Shown in pieces: positions 34,380-42,046 of a stretch of 64,000 nucleotides of DNA (its first letter is position 1; every line of letters begins with the position of its first letter). The stretch spans positions 620,001-684,000 of the forward strand of contig NZ_JANUDY010000001.1 of assembly GCF_024809975.1 (NCBI RefSeq). The letters are read 5' to 3'. Below the pieces are notes generated by a model. The model made no database searches. It had not been told where the DNA came from and was given only the letters and a program-made list of their open reading frames with translations. Made by a program: the position numbers and the translations under genes. This DNA is from Comamonas sp. BIGb0152 (GTDB lineage: Bacteria > Pseudomonadota > Gammaproteobacteria > Burkholderiales > Burkholderiaceae_C).

Positions 34380-35300
34380 TCAGCGGCCTGCCTCGGCGGC
34401 GGCATCGGCCGCGCGATGTGCCGTCATCAGCACCCAGCCGTCTTCGGTATCGGCCACGTTCAGCTGCAGATAAGGGGCATAGGCCGCTTTGAGCTCATCG
34501 GTCTGGCGCTCCAGAATACCGGCCAGCACCAGGTGGCCGCCGCTGGCGACATGCGCGCACAACAGCGGCGCCAGCACTTTCAGCGGTGTCGCCAGGATGT
34601 TGGCCAACACCGTTTGGTACTCGCCCTGGGCCGCATCGGGCAGGCCAGCATGCAGTTGCACGCGGTTGGCCTGGGCGTTGTACTCGGTCGCTTCCACGGC
34701 GGCGGTGTCGATGTCCACCGCATCGATGTCCACCGCACCAAACTTGGCAGCGCCAATGGCTAGGATGCCAGAGCCGCAGCCGTAATCGAGCACGCGGCCC
34801 AGATCCTGTCCTTGCGCCCCGCGCTGCGCAATCCAGCGCAGGCACATGCGGGTGGTGGGGTGGGTGCCGGTACCAAAGGCCAGGCCCGGATCCAGGCGAA
34901 TGCTGCGGGTGGCGGCTGCTGGCAGTTCATGCCAGGTGGGCACGATCCAGAAATCGGGGGTGATATCTACGGGCGCGAACTGGGATTGGGTCAGGCGAAC
35001 CCAGTCCTGCTCGGCCACCTCTCGGATGCCCAGCAGCTCGCAACCTTCAAAGAAATCCTGCAACTGCAGCAGGCTCTGCGCCTCTTGGGCCGCAGCGCGC
35101 TGCGGGAACAGTGCCACCATGCGGCTGCGCTGCCAGCCATCCTTGGGCGGGGGCATGCCGGGCTCGCCAAACAAGGCCTGTTCGGCATCGGTCTGGGCAT
35201 CGGCATCTTCGACCGAGACGCTGAGCGCATCGAGCGCATCCAGCGCTTCACTCACGCTCTCGACCCGGTCCTCCGGGCACATCAGGCACAGTTCGTACAT
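34380..35300 (-). CDS. prmA: Ribosomal protein L11 methyltransferase
   Basis: PrmA trimethylates ribosomal protein L11. The 306-residue protein starts MYELCLMCPEDRVESV and has the substrate-recognition N-domain, then the SAM-binding motif LDYGCGSGILAIGAAKFGA and the catalytic-site region NILATPLKVLAPLL. Typical family length. It lies downstream of accC but separated by an intrinsic terminator (about 35316-35349), so it must use read-through or a local promoter. Confidence 0.95.
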   Translation of the reverse strand: MYELCLMCPEDRVESVSEALDALDALSVSVEDADAQTDAEQALFGEPGMPPPKDGWQRSRMVALFPQRAAAQEAQSLLQLQDFFEGCELLGIREVAEQDWVRLTQSQFAPVDITPDFWIVPTWHELPAAATRSIRLDPGLAFGTGTHPTTRMCLRWIAQRGAQGQDLGRVLDYGCGSGILAIGAAKFGAVDIDAVDIDTAAVEATEYNAQANRVQLHAGLPDAAQGEYQTVLANILATPLKVLAPLLCAHVASGGHLVLAGILERQTDELKAAYAPYLQLNVADTEDGWVLMTAHRAADAAAEAGR

Positions 35301-35315
35301 GACAGGTTTCCTTAA

Positions 35316-35349
35316 AGCAAAAAGCTGGCATTCCCTTGGAAATGCCAGC
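35316..35349 (-). terminator. Terminator between accC and prmA
   Basis: On the minus strand a perfect 9-bp stem (gctggcatt / aatgccagc) is followed directly by TTTTT, 26 nt after the accC stop. It stands between genes of the same strand. Confidence 0.85.
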
Positions 35350-35374
35350 ATCTATCACGATCAAAGGGGGCGCA

Positions 35375-36730
35375 TCAGCGCTTGCGCGCGGCCAGCCACT
35401 CTTCCAGATAGTGGATATTGGTGCCACCGGCATTGAACTTGGCATCCACCATCAGCTCCGAATGCAGCGGGATATTGGTCGAAATACCCTCGACCGCCGT
35501 CTCCAGCAACGCCGTACGCATACGGGCGATGGCCTGTTCGCGGGTGTCGCCATAGACAATCAGCTTGCCGATCATCGAGTCGTAGTTCGGCGGCACAAAG
35601 TAGTTCGCATACACATGCGTATCTACACGTACACCCGGTCCGCCCGGCATGTGCCAGGTGGTCACCCGGCCTGGAGACGGGGTGAATTTGTAGGCATCTT
35701 CGGCGTTGATTCGGCATTCAATCGCATGGCCGCGCATCTGCGCGTTGATCTGGCGCTGCGTGAACGGCAGTTTCTCGCCAGCGGCCACCATGATCTGGGT
35801 GCCGACGATATCCACACCGGTGATCCATTCGGTCACGGGGTGCTCGACCTGCACGCGGGTGTTCATTTCGATGAAATAGAACTCGCCGTTTTCGTACAGA
35901 AACTCGAACGTACCCGCACCCCGGTAGCCGATCTTCTTGCAAGCGGCCACGCAGCGGTCACCGATCTTTTCGATCAGGCGGCGTGGAATGCCAGGGGCCG
36001 GAGCCTCTTCAATGACCTTTTGGTGGCGGCGCTGCATGGAGCAGTCACGCTCGCCCAGGTAGACGGCGTTCTTGAACTTGTCGGCCATCACCTGGATTTC
36101 GATGTGGCGCGGGTTCTGCAGGTACTTTTCCATGTACACCGCAGGATTGCCGAAGGCTGCACCAGCTTCGGCCTTGGTCATCTGCACGGCATTGACCAGG
36201 GCCGCTTCGGTGTGCACCACGCGCATGCCACGGCCACCGCCGCCGCCAGCGGCCTTGATGATCACCGGGTAGCCAATGGCCTTGGCAATGCGGCGGATCA
36301 GCGCCGGGTCGTCAGGCAATTCGCCATCGGAGCCAGGCACGCAGGGCACGCCCGCCTTGATCATGGCCTGCTTGGCCGAGACCTTGTCACCCATGATGCG
36401 GATGGACTCAGGCGATGGACCAATGAACTGGAAGCCACTCTTTTCCACACGCTCGGCAAAGTCGGCGTTCTCGGACAGAAAGCCATAACCGGGGTGGATG
36501 GCTTCGGCGTCGGTCACCTCGGCAGCCGAGATGATGGCGGGCATGTTCAGGTAGCTTTGGGCCGACGGAGCCGGGCCAATGCACACGGCCTCATCGGCCA
36601 GCTTCACATACTTGGCGTCGCGGTCCGCCTCTGAATAGACCATGACGGCCTTGATGCCCAGCTCGCGGCAAGCGCGCTGCACACGCAGGGCGATCTCTCC
36701 GCGGTTGGCAACCAGAATTTTCTTGAACAT
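35375..36730 (-). CDS. accC: Acetyl-CoA carboxylase, biotin carboxylase subunit
   Basis: AccC carboxylates the biotin of AccB with ATP and bicarbonate, the first step of fatty acid synthesis. The 451-residue protein has the full ATP-grasp fold: start [16 protein letters not shown], the glycine-rich [12 protein letters not shown] loop, EAPAPGIP, and the catalytic [13 protein letters not shown]. Length matches E. coli AccC. It starts 10 bp after accB; the two form the usual accBC operon. Confidence 0.98.
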   Translation of the reverse strand: MFKKILVANRGEIALRVQRACRELGIKAVMVYSEADRDAKYVKLADEAVCIGPAPSAQSYLNMPAIISAAEVTDAEAIHPGYGFLSENADFAERVEKSGFQFIGPSPESIRIMGDKVSAKQAMIKAGVPCVPGSDGELPDDPALIRRIAKAIGYPVIIKAAGGGGGRGMRVVHTEAALVNAVQMTKAEAGAAFGNPAVYMEKYLQNPRHIEIQVMADKFKNAVYLGERDCSMQRRHQKVIEEAPAPGIPRRLIEKIGDRCVAACKKIGYRGAGTFEFLYENGEFYFIEMNTRVQVEHPVTEWITGVDIVGTQIMVAAGEKLPFTQRQINAQMRGHAIECRINAEDAYKFTPSPGRVTTWHMPGGPGVRVDTHVYANYFVPPNYDSMIGKLIVYGDTREQAIARMRTALLETAVEGISTNIPLHSELMVDAKFNAGGTNIHYLEEWLAARKR

Positions 36731-36740
36731 GGGCTAGGCC

Positions 36741-37193
36741 TTATTCAATGATGAACAAGGGCTGACCAAATTCCACGGCCTGGCCGTTCTCGCCCAGGAT
36801 CTGCTTGATCGTGCCCGATTTGTCGGCTTCGATCTCATTGAGGATCTTCATCGCTTCAATGATGCACACGGTGTCGCCTTCCTTGACCTGGCTGCCGATT
36901 TCGACAAAAGCCTTGGCACCGGGCGCGGACGAGCGGTAGAAAGTGCCGACCATGGGCGACTTGACCGTATGGCCTTGCGCCGCAGCGGGTGCAGCGTCTG
37001 CCGCAGCAGCGGCTGCGGGTGCCGCAGCCACGGGGGCCGCAACGGGCAACGCAGGTGCAGCCATCATTTGCTGTACCACAGCGCCGCCGCCCTTCACAAT
37101 GCGAACCTTGCCTTCTGCTTCGGTGATTTCCAACTCCGAGACATTCGACTCGGACACGAGATCGATCAGGGTTTTCAGCTTGCGTAAATCCAT
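36741..37193 (-). CDS. accB: Biotin carboxyl carrier protein of acetyl-CoA carboxylase
   Basis: The 150-residue protein has an N-terminal dimerisation helix ([16 protein letters not shown]), a flexible Ala/Pro linker (residues about 45-73) and a C-terminal biotinyl domain. The biotinylated Lys is residue 116 in EAMK, with the thumb-region [17 protein letters not shown]. It precedes accC by 10 bp. The upstream region holds a promoter-like pair and a long palindrome (separate entries). Confidence 0.97.
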   Translation of the reverse strand: MDLRKLKTLIDLVSESNVSELEITEAEGKVRIVKGGGAVVQQMMAAPALPVAAPVAAAPAAAAAADAAPAAAQGHTVKSPMVGTFYRSSAPGAKAFVEIGSQVKEGDTVCIIEAMKILNEIEADKSGTIKQILGENGQAVEFGQPLFIIE

Positions 37194-37221
37194 GGGAGCT
37201 CCAACGGCTAGAAAATCAAAC

Positions 37222-37250
37222 AGGGCGCAAATTTACTCCAATTTCGCCCT
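37222..37250 (-). repeat. accB leader palindrome
   Basis: Arms AGGGCGCAAATTT (37222-37234) and AATTTCGCCCT (37240-37250) pair nearly perfectly (one bulged base) around a 5-nt loop. It lies in the accB 5' leader about 30 nt before the ATG and just downstream of the likely transcription start, so it could be an operator or an mRNA hairpin. Confidence 0.6.
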
Positions 37251-37259
37251 ATTTGACTC

Positions 37260-37287
37260 AATATCTTTGATTTTTGATCAACGGCAA
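37260..37287 (-). promoter_or_regulatory. Candidate accBC promoter
   Basis: On the minus strand TTGCCG, 16-nt spacer, GATATT (4/6 matches each to the sigma-70 boxes), about 70-90 nt upstream of the accB ATG and immediately before the leader palindrome. Called by eye. Confidence 0.45.
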
Positions 37288-37311
37288 CACTGCCGCCCCG
37301 GCTTGCATACC

Positions 37312-37896
37312 TTATAGACTTGCCCAATTTTGCAAGTCAGATGCAAGAAGTTGCCCCATTTTACGATGTTGAACCTCACCTTGCCTACCAAATACCACTG
37401 TAAACGGTAGGCCGCCGGCGGAATTGCCCAGATCGCGTGTGAGCTGTGTGCCGCTCAGGCCGGCAATCGCCACCGGAAACGCCAAGGGCATGCGCTGCAG
37501 AAAACGCTGCACCGCCGCATCCTGGTCCACCGCCAGGCCGAGCACCTGCCAACCTTTGTCGCGCTGCGCTTGGTAGAACTGGTTGAGCATGGGCAGCTCA
37601 TCCACGCAAGGCGGGCACCAGGTCGCCCAAAAATTGAGCAGCAAAGGCTTGCCCTGGAAGGCCTGCATGCGCACTTCGCCCTGCCCGCCCGGCGCCGCAA
37701 AGGCCTGGCCCCAAATGCCATCCAAAGCGGCAGCGCTGGGCTGCCCCAGGCGATGCTGCCACCAAGCCCAACCCGCACCGGCAGCCAGCGCAGCGCCCGC
37801 CACGCCCCCCGTCAGCAGCTGCCTGCGGCGTCGCGACACCGTGGGGGATGCCAAGGTGTGGGCTGTATCCACAGCCTCGCGCTCAGGTGTTTGCAT
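37312..37896 (-). CDS. TlpA-like thiol-disulfide oxidoreductase
   Basis: The 194-residue protein has a positively charged N-terminus (SRRRRQLL) and a hydrophobic helix (about 29-48), so it is membrane-anchored or exported, possibly by Tat. The thioredoxin domain carries WCPPC (Cys94, Cys97) in LLLNFWATWCPPCVDELP and a cis-Pro region GLPFTVV. TlpA/ResA-like proteins reduce periplasmic disulfides, often for cytochrome maturation. It lies between the 197-residue unknown protein (6 bp upstream) and accB. Confidence 0.88.
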   Translation of the reverse strand: MQTPEREAVDTAHTLASPTVSRRRRQLLTGGVAGAALAAGAGWAWWQHRLGQPSAAALDGIWGQAFAAPGGQGEVRMQAFQGKPLLLNFWATWCPPCVDELPMLNQFYQAQRDKGWQVLGLAVDQDAAVQRFLQRMPLAFPVAIAGLSGTQLTRDLGNSAGGLPFTVVFGRQGEVQHRKMGQLLASDLQNWASL

Positions 37897-37902
37897 CAGG
37901 CA

Positions 37903-38496
37903 TCACTCCTTGGGTTCGGTCAACAGGCGGCGCACCGCATCCAGCGAGCCACGGGGGACACGGCCCCGACTGTCAGGTTTGAGGGCACCCCGCAGGTCAT
38001 CCAGGTCATAGACCAGGTAGTGCACGCCAATGCTTTCGTTCAGCGGCTTGCAAAAGCTGCTGATAGACAGGGCATCCACGGTTTCGCCATGGAAGCCGTT
38101 GATCGACGACACCTCGTAGCGCACCCCATGGTCTATCAACGCAATCTCGGCGGATTTGGAGTCATCACAGAACAACTGTATGTAAATGTCGGACAGCCGC
38201 GTGGCCGTGCCGTTCCACACGGCACCTGCCAGATAGGGCCTGAAGGCCGCCATGCGCTCCATCCACAGCAGCGCCCACTCGCGCAGCGCAAGCAGCTCAG
38301 CGGGCTGGGTGTCGCCACAGAACAGCGCCAAATACTCACGCACAGCCGCTTCCAGCACGTCATTGTCTGGCAGGGCTGCGCGTCCGGGCAGCCCCAGCTG
38401 TTTGGCAGCGCGCTTCTTGGCGGGCCCCCATTCCAAGCCCTCTTCCACCACCATGCGCGCAGCAGTGTTCGCAATTTCCCAGCTTGCATCAGTCAT
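37903..38496 (-). CDS. Conserved hypothetical protein, 197 residues
   Basis: I do not recognise a named family with confidence. From MTDASWEIANTAARMVVEEG the protein has an alpha-helical first half (with AAREYL-like and WALLWMERM helices) and a second half with strands: VWNGTATRLSDIYIQLFCDD, AEIALIDHGVRYEV and HYLVYDLDDLRGAL. The G-x-A-x-x-x-S-D-I pattern followed by acidic residues is loosely reminiscent of a nucleotidyltransferase core, which is only a guess. No signal peptide. It is close upstream of the TlpA-like gene and diverges from mpl (105 bp between starts); the longer frame running antisense to mpl is rejected. Confidence 0.65.
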   Translation of the reverse strand: MTDASWEIANTAARMVVEEGLEWGPAKKRAAKQLGLPGRAALPDNDVLEAAVREYLALFCGDTQPAELLALREWALLWMERMAAFRPYLAGAVWNGTATRLSDIYIQLFCDDSKSAEIALIDHGVRYEVSSINGFHGETVDALSISSFCKPLNESIGVHYLVYDLDDLRGALKPDSRGRVPRGSLDAVRRLLTEPKE

Positions 38497-38601
38497 AGCG
38501 GTCCATTGTGTCGGATTTTCTGCCAGCCCGACGGCACTTGCTTGCAATTGCGAGGCAGCAGAGCACAGGGCTTGGCTGGACGGGCCGTAGAATCGGCCTC
38601 C

Positions 38602-40005
38602 ATGCACATTCATATTCTGGGTATCTGTGGCACCTTCATGGGTGGAGTGGCGGCCTTGGCACGTGAGGCCGGTCACAAGGTAACGGGCTGCGACAGCGGT
38701 GTCTACCCGCCGATGAGCGACCAGCTGCGGGCGCTGGGCATCGACCTGGTGGAAGGCTATGGGGCCGACCAGCTCGCGCTGCAGCCCGACATGTTCGTGG
38801 TCGGCAATGTGGTCAGCCGTGCCCGTCTGGACGATGGCTCGCCCAAGTTTCCGCTGATGGAAGCCATCCTGGATGCGGGCGCCCCCTACACCAGTGGCCC
38901 CCAATGGCTGGCCGAGCATGTGCTGCAGGGCCGGCATGTGCTGGCCGTGGCTGGCACCCACGGTAAAACCACCACCACCTCGATGCTGACCTGGATTTTG
39001 GAGGCCGCCGGCTTGCAGCCGGGCTTTTTGGTGGGCGGCGTACCACTGGATTTTGGCGTTTCAGCCCGCCTGGGCGCGCCCACCCGGCCTGGAGAGGGCG
39101 ACCCCCGGCCCGTGTTTGTGATCGAAGCGGACGAATACGACACCGCCTTCTTCGACAAGCGCAGCAAGTTTGTGCATTACCGCCCCCGCACCGCCGTATT
39201 GAACAACCTGGAATTCGACCATGCCGACATCTTTGATGACCTGGCAGCGATTGAGCGCCAGTTCCACCACCTGGTACGCACCGTGCCGGCCAGCGGCCGC
39301 GTGGTTGCCAACGGGGTGGAAGAGAGCCTGACCCGTGTGCTGCACCAAGGTTGCTGGAGCGAGGTGGTGCGCTTTGGCGCCGCCATCGACGAGATGCGCG
39401 CCGAAGGCGACCCGTCTAACTTCGAGGTGTTTTACAAGGGCGAAGCAGTCGGCAAGGTGCAATGGGGCCTGAGCGGCGTGCACAACCAGATGAATGCACT
39501 CGCCGCCATGGCCGCCGCCCAGCATGTGGGTGTGGCGCCCGCGCAGGCTGCGCAGGCACTGTCGCGCTTTCAGAATGTCAAACGCCGCATGGAACTGCGC
39601 GGCACCGCCGCCGGCATCCAGGTGTTCGATGACTTCGCCCACCACCCCACCGCCATCCGCACCACCTTGGATGGCCTGCGCCAGCAGGTGGGCGCCCAAA
39701 CCCGCATTCTTGCGGTGTTCGAGCCGCGCAGCAACACCATGAAGCTGGGCACGATGAAATCGCAGCTGCCCTGGTCACTGGAATCGGCCAACCTGGCCTT
39801 TTGCCATACCGCCGGTCTGGATTGGGATGCCGCCCAGGCCCTGGCCCCCATGGGCACACGCGCGCAGACCGCCAACAACATCGACGCCCTGCTCGCCCAG
39901 GTACTGGCTGCCGCGCGGCCAGGCGATGTCATCGTCTGCATGAGCAACGGTGGTTTTGGGGGTATCCACACCAAACTGCTGCAGGCGCTGGCGGCACGGG
40001 GCTGA
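38602..40005 (+). CDS. mpl: UDP-N-acetylmuramate:L-alanyl-gamma-D-glutamyl-meso-diaminopimelate ligase
   Basis: Mpl attaches recycled tripeptide to UDP-MurNAc, a murein recycling step. The 467-residue protein starts MHIHILGICGTFMGGVAALA, the Mpl variant of the Mur ligase dinucleotide fold. The ATP loop is [12 protein letters not shown], and later blocks are NNLEFDHADIF and VFDDFAHHPTAI, all typical. A much longer open frame upstream (antisense to the TlpA gene) is spurious. A terminator follows at 40041-40069. Confidence 0.95.
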   Translation: MHIHILGICGTFMGGVAALAREAGHKVTGCDSGVYPPMSDQLRALGIDLVEGYGADQLALQPDMFVVGNVVSRARLDDGSPKFPLMEAILDAGAPYTSGPQWLAEHVLQGRHVLAVAGTHGKTTTTSMLTWILEAAGLQPGFLVGGVPLDFGVSARLGAPTRPGEGDPRPVFVIEADEYDTAFFDKRSKFVHYRPRTAVLNNLEFDHADIFDDLAAIERQFHHLVRTVPASGRVVANGVEESLTRVLHQGCWSEVVRFGAAIDEMRAEGDPSNFEVFYKGEAVGKVQWGLSGVHNQMNALAAMAAAQHVGVAPAQAAQALSRFQNVKRRMELRGTAAGIQVFDDFAHHPTAIRTTLDGLRQQVGAQTRILAVFEPRSNTMKLGTMKSQLPWSLESANLAFCHTAGLDWDAAQALAPMGTRAQTANNIDALLAQVLAAARPGDVIVCMSNGGFGGIHTKLLQALAARG

Positions 40006-40040
40006 CAAGCCCCGGCTCCACCCTCAAGCGCCCTGCCCAG

Positions 40041-40069
40041 AAAAAAGCGAGCCCATAGGCTCGCTTTTC
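40041..40069. terminator. Bidirectional terminator after mpl
   Basis: Stem aaaagcgagcc / ggctcgctttt with a CATA loop, A-run before and T-run after. Serves mpl (plus) and the 103-residue gene (minus), whose stop is 35 bp away. Confidence 0.88.
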
Positions 40070-40103
40070 TACCAGTGGATCTGTCTGACTGGCCGGCTGG
40101 TTC

Positions 40104-40415
40104 TCAGAACGAGGCCGTCATGGCCTTGGTGTTTACCACCACCGTGGGGCGGCCCACCGCGCCCACGCTGGCGCGGGCAAACTGGGCCAACCACTGGGCA
40201 TCGCCCAGCAGTTGCGCACCGGCGGCCTTGGCGACGACCACCACCTTGTCAACGATCAGCACCTTGCCGCTGGCCCGCAAAGGTTCGCAATCCATGCGCA
40301 GAAATTCCTGGTCCAGCCAGCGGCGCCCGTCCTCGTTGGACATGGCCTCCGCGCTGTCGAAATCGTGGACAAATTCCTGGCCATCCTCCAGCAGCACCCG
40401 TACTTCGTTGCGCAT
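40104..40415 (-). CDS. Hypothetical protein, 103 residues
   Basis: I do not recognise this protein. It begins MRNEVRVLLEDGQEFVHDFDSAE, looks like a small alpha/beta soluble domain with two valine-rich strands (VLIVDKVVVVAKAA and PTVVVNTKAM) and has no signal peptide or membrane segment. It is the last gene of the aroG strand, 62 bp after aroG, and may be co-transcribed. Its codon use fits its neighbours, so I regard it as real. Confidence 0.6.
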   Translation of the reverse strand: MRNEVRVLLEDGQEFVHDFDSAEAMSNEDGRRWLDQEFLRMDCEPLRASGKVLIVDKVVVVAKAAGAQLLGDAQWLAQFARASVGAVGRPTVVVNTKAMTASF

Positions 40416-40477
40416 GACAATCCCTTATCGGTGGTTCTCAACAGGGGCAGGCATCTGCCGCCCCCAAAACCGCCAGC

Positions 40478-41632
40478 TTACACGGTTGCGGCGCTGGTCT
40501 CCTCGGTATTTGCGCGCACCCGGCGGGCTTGTACCGCGTCGGACAGCTCGGCCAAGGTCGCCAGCGAATCCTCCCAGCCCAGGCAGGCATCGGTGATGCT
40601 CTTGCCGTACTCCAGGCTGTCGGGGTCGTTCTTGCCTGGCGTGAACTTCTGCGCACCGGCCTGCAGATGGCTCTCGATCATCACGCCAAACACACGGCGC
40701 GATCCGCCTTCGATCTGCTGCGCGATATCGTGCACGACCTCCTTTTGCTTCTCATGCTGCTTGCTGCTGTTGGCATGGCTGCAGTCCACCATCAAATTGG
40801 CGGGCAGGTGCGCTGCTTCCAGGTCCTTGCAGGCAGCGGCCACATGGGCGGCATCGTAATTCGGGGTCTTGCCGCCGCGCAAAATCACGTGGCAGTTGGT
40901 ATTGCCCTTGGTGTGCACGATGGCGACCTGGCCGTTCTTGTGCACCGACAAGAAGTGGTGCGGGCGGCTGGCCGACTGGATGGCGTCGGTGGCGATGCGG
41001 ATATTGCCGTCCGTGCCGTTCTTGAAGCCCACTGGAGCGGAGATGCCCGAGGCCAGCTCACGGTGCACCTGGCTCTCCGTCGTGCGCGCGCCAATCGCAC
41101 CCCAGCTGATCAGGTCGCCAATGTACTGGGGCGAGATCATGTCCAGGAACTCGCTGCCGGCCGGCACGCCCTGGCGGTTGATTTCAATCAGCAACTGGCG
41201 AGCGATGCGCAGGCCCTCGTCGATGCGGTAGCTCTCGTCGAGGTAGGGGTCGTTGATGAGCCCCTTCCAGCCCACCGTCGTGCGGGGCTTTTCGAAGTAG
41301 ACCCGCATGACGATCTCCAAGGTGCCTTCGTACTGCTTGCGCACAGCCTTGAGGCGGCGGGCGTATTCCAGCGCCGCTTGCGGATCATGGATGGAGCAGG
41401 GGCCGATGATGACCAGCAGGCGGTCATCCTCGCCGGCCATGATGTTGTGGATGTTTTGGCGGGTGTTGTTGATCAGCGATTCAACGGGCGTGCCGTTGAT
41501 GGGGAAAAAGCGAATCAGATGCTCGGGTGGCGGCAGCACAGTAATGTCCTTGATGCGTTGGTCGTCGGTTTGGCTGGTTTTCTCGACACCGCGATACCAA
41601 GCATCGCTTGTGGGTTGGGCTTGCTGAGTCAT
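40478..41632 (-). CDS. aroG: DAHP synthase (3-deoxy-7-phosphoheptulonate synthase), class I
   Basis: AroG condenses PEP and erythrose-4-phosphate, the first and controlled step of aromatic synthesis. The 384-residue protein has the class I AroF/G/H blocks: LLVIIGPCSIHDPQAALEYA, MRVYFEKPRTTVGWKGLINDP, GARTTESQVHRELASG, and VDCSHANSSK with the metal-binding Cys/His. The N-terminus (MTQQAQPTSDAWYRG) is about 30 residues longer than in E. coli AroG. Which amino acid inhibits it cannot be read safely. Upstream is a leader ORF plus terminator (separate entries) that point to attenuation by aromatic amino acid supply. Confidence 0.96.
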   Translation of the reverse strand: MTQQAQPTSDAWYRGVEKTSQTDDQRIKDITVLPPPEHLIRFFPINGTPVESLINNTRQNIHNIMAGEDDRLLVIIGPCSIHDPQAALEYARRLKAVRKQYEGTLEIVMRVYFEKPRTTVGWKGLINDPYLDESYRIDEGLRIARQLLIEINRQGVPAGSEFLDMISPQYIGDLISWGAIGARTTESQVHRELASGISAPVGFKNGTDGNIRIATDAIQSASRPHHFLSVHKNGQVAIVHTKGNTNCHVILRGGKTPNYDAAHVAAACKDLEAAHLPANLMVDCSHANSSKQHEKQKEVVHDIAQQIEGGSRRVFGVMIESHLQAGAQKFTPGKNDPDSLEYGKSITDACLGWEDSLATLAELSDAVQARRVRANTEETSAATV

Positions 41633-41667
41633 CTGAGGATCCTGAATGTGTGGGTGGTTTATGCAAC

Positions 41668-41700
41668 AAAAAACCGCCGGGCTTTTCAGCTTCGGCGGTT
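41668..41700 (-). terminator. aroG attenuator terminator hairpin
   Basis: On the minus strand AACCGCCG pairs with CGGCGGTT (8 bp), with an inner GCT-GAAA-AGC extension, followed by a run of T. It lies between the leader ORF and aroG. The left arm CCGCC can instead pair with GGCGG inside the leader ORF (41743-41747), giving an antiterminator. Confidence 0.85.
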
Positions 41701-41729
41701 GTCTGGGAGGTTTAGGTGCTCGCGCGCTT

Positions 41730-41795
41730 TTAGACCTCTCGTCCGCCTTGGACAGAGAACCAAAAGTAAAAGCTAAAAGCGCTACGTGCTTGCAT
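41730..41795 (-). CDS. aroG leader peptide (aromatic attenuation peptide)
   Basis: A 21-codon ORF, MQARSAFSFYFWFSVQ followed by GGREV and TAA. Six of the seven residues 7-13 are aromatic (Phe7, Phe9, Tyr10, Phe11, Trp12, Phe13). It ends 98 nt before the aroG ATG and is followed by mutually exclusive hairpins ending in an intrinsic terminator. Stalling at Phe/Tyr/Trp codons would free the antiterminator and allow aroG transcription. No Shine-Dalgarno is visible; an extended -10-like TGGTACATT ends 7 nt before the ATG, so the transcript may be leaderless. A TTG two codons upstream is an alternative start. Confidence 0.8.
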   Translation of the reverse strand: MQARSAFSFYFWFSVQGGREV

Positions 41796-41966
41796 GTTTT
41801 TCAATGTACCACATCTGCAGACGGCTGTTTTCATGCTGCAGCGCAAAACGCACAAAAATTGCAAAAAACAAGATCAGAACTCTGAAAACACAGAATTGCA
41901 TCTACAAATCACACCGATATGCATTTTTTCTGCGCAGTGGTAGAACACAGACAATGCCAAGCTGCC
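41796..41966. other. AT-rich upstream region of the aroG leader
   Basis: About 170 bp between the leader peptide and the tldD terminator, clearly richer in A/T than its surroundings. It must hold the aroG promoter. Apart from the extended -10-like sequence next to the leader ATG, I see no strong sigma-70 pair and no gene. Confidence 0.5.
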
Positions 41967-42005
41967 CAAAAACAAACGCCCGCGCGGCAAATACCGCGCA
42001 GGCGT
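41967..42005 (-). terminator. Terminator after tldD
   Basis: On the minus strand a 12-bp stem (ACGCCtGCGCGG / CCGCGCgGGCGT, one mismatch) is followed by a T-rich tract (TTTGTTTTT), about 40 nt after the tldD stop. Confidence 0.85.
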
Positions 42006-42046
42006 TGGCTCAATCTGGCGCGGTGCGCCGCGCATGGGCGTGGCCG

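Noticed and set aside
37570-38601. 344-codon N-terminal extension of mpl
   Set aside because: It is antisense to the TlpA-like and 197-residue genes and the Mpl family N-terminus (MHIHILGICGTFMGG) marks the true start.
40440-40465. GC-rich imperfect hairpin after aroG
   Set aside because: Stem has a bulge and no T-run follows on the minus strand, so I do not call it a terminator.
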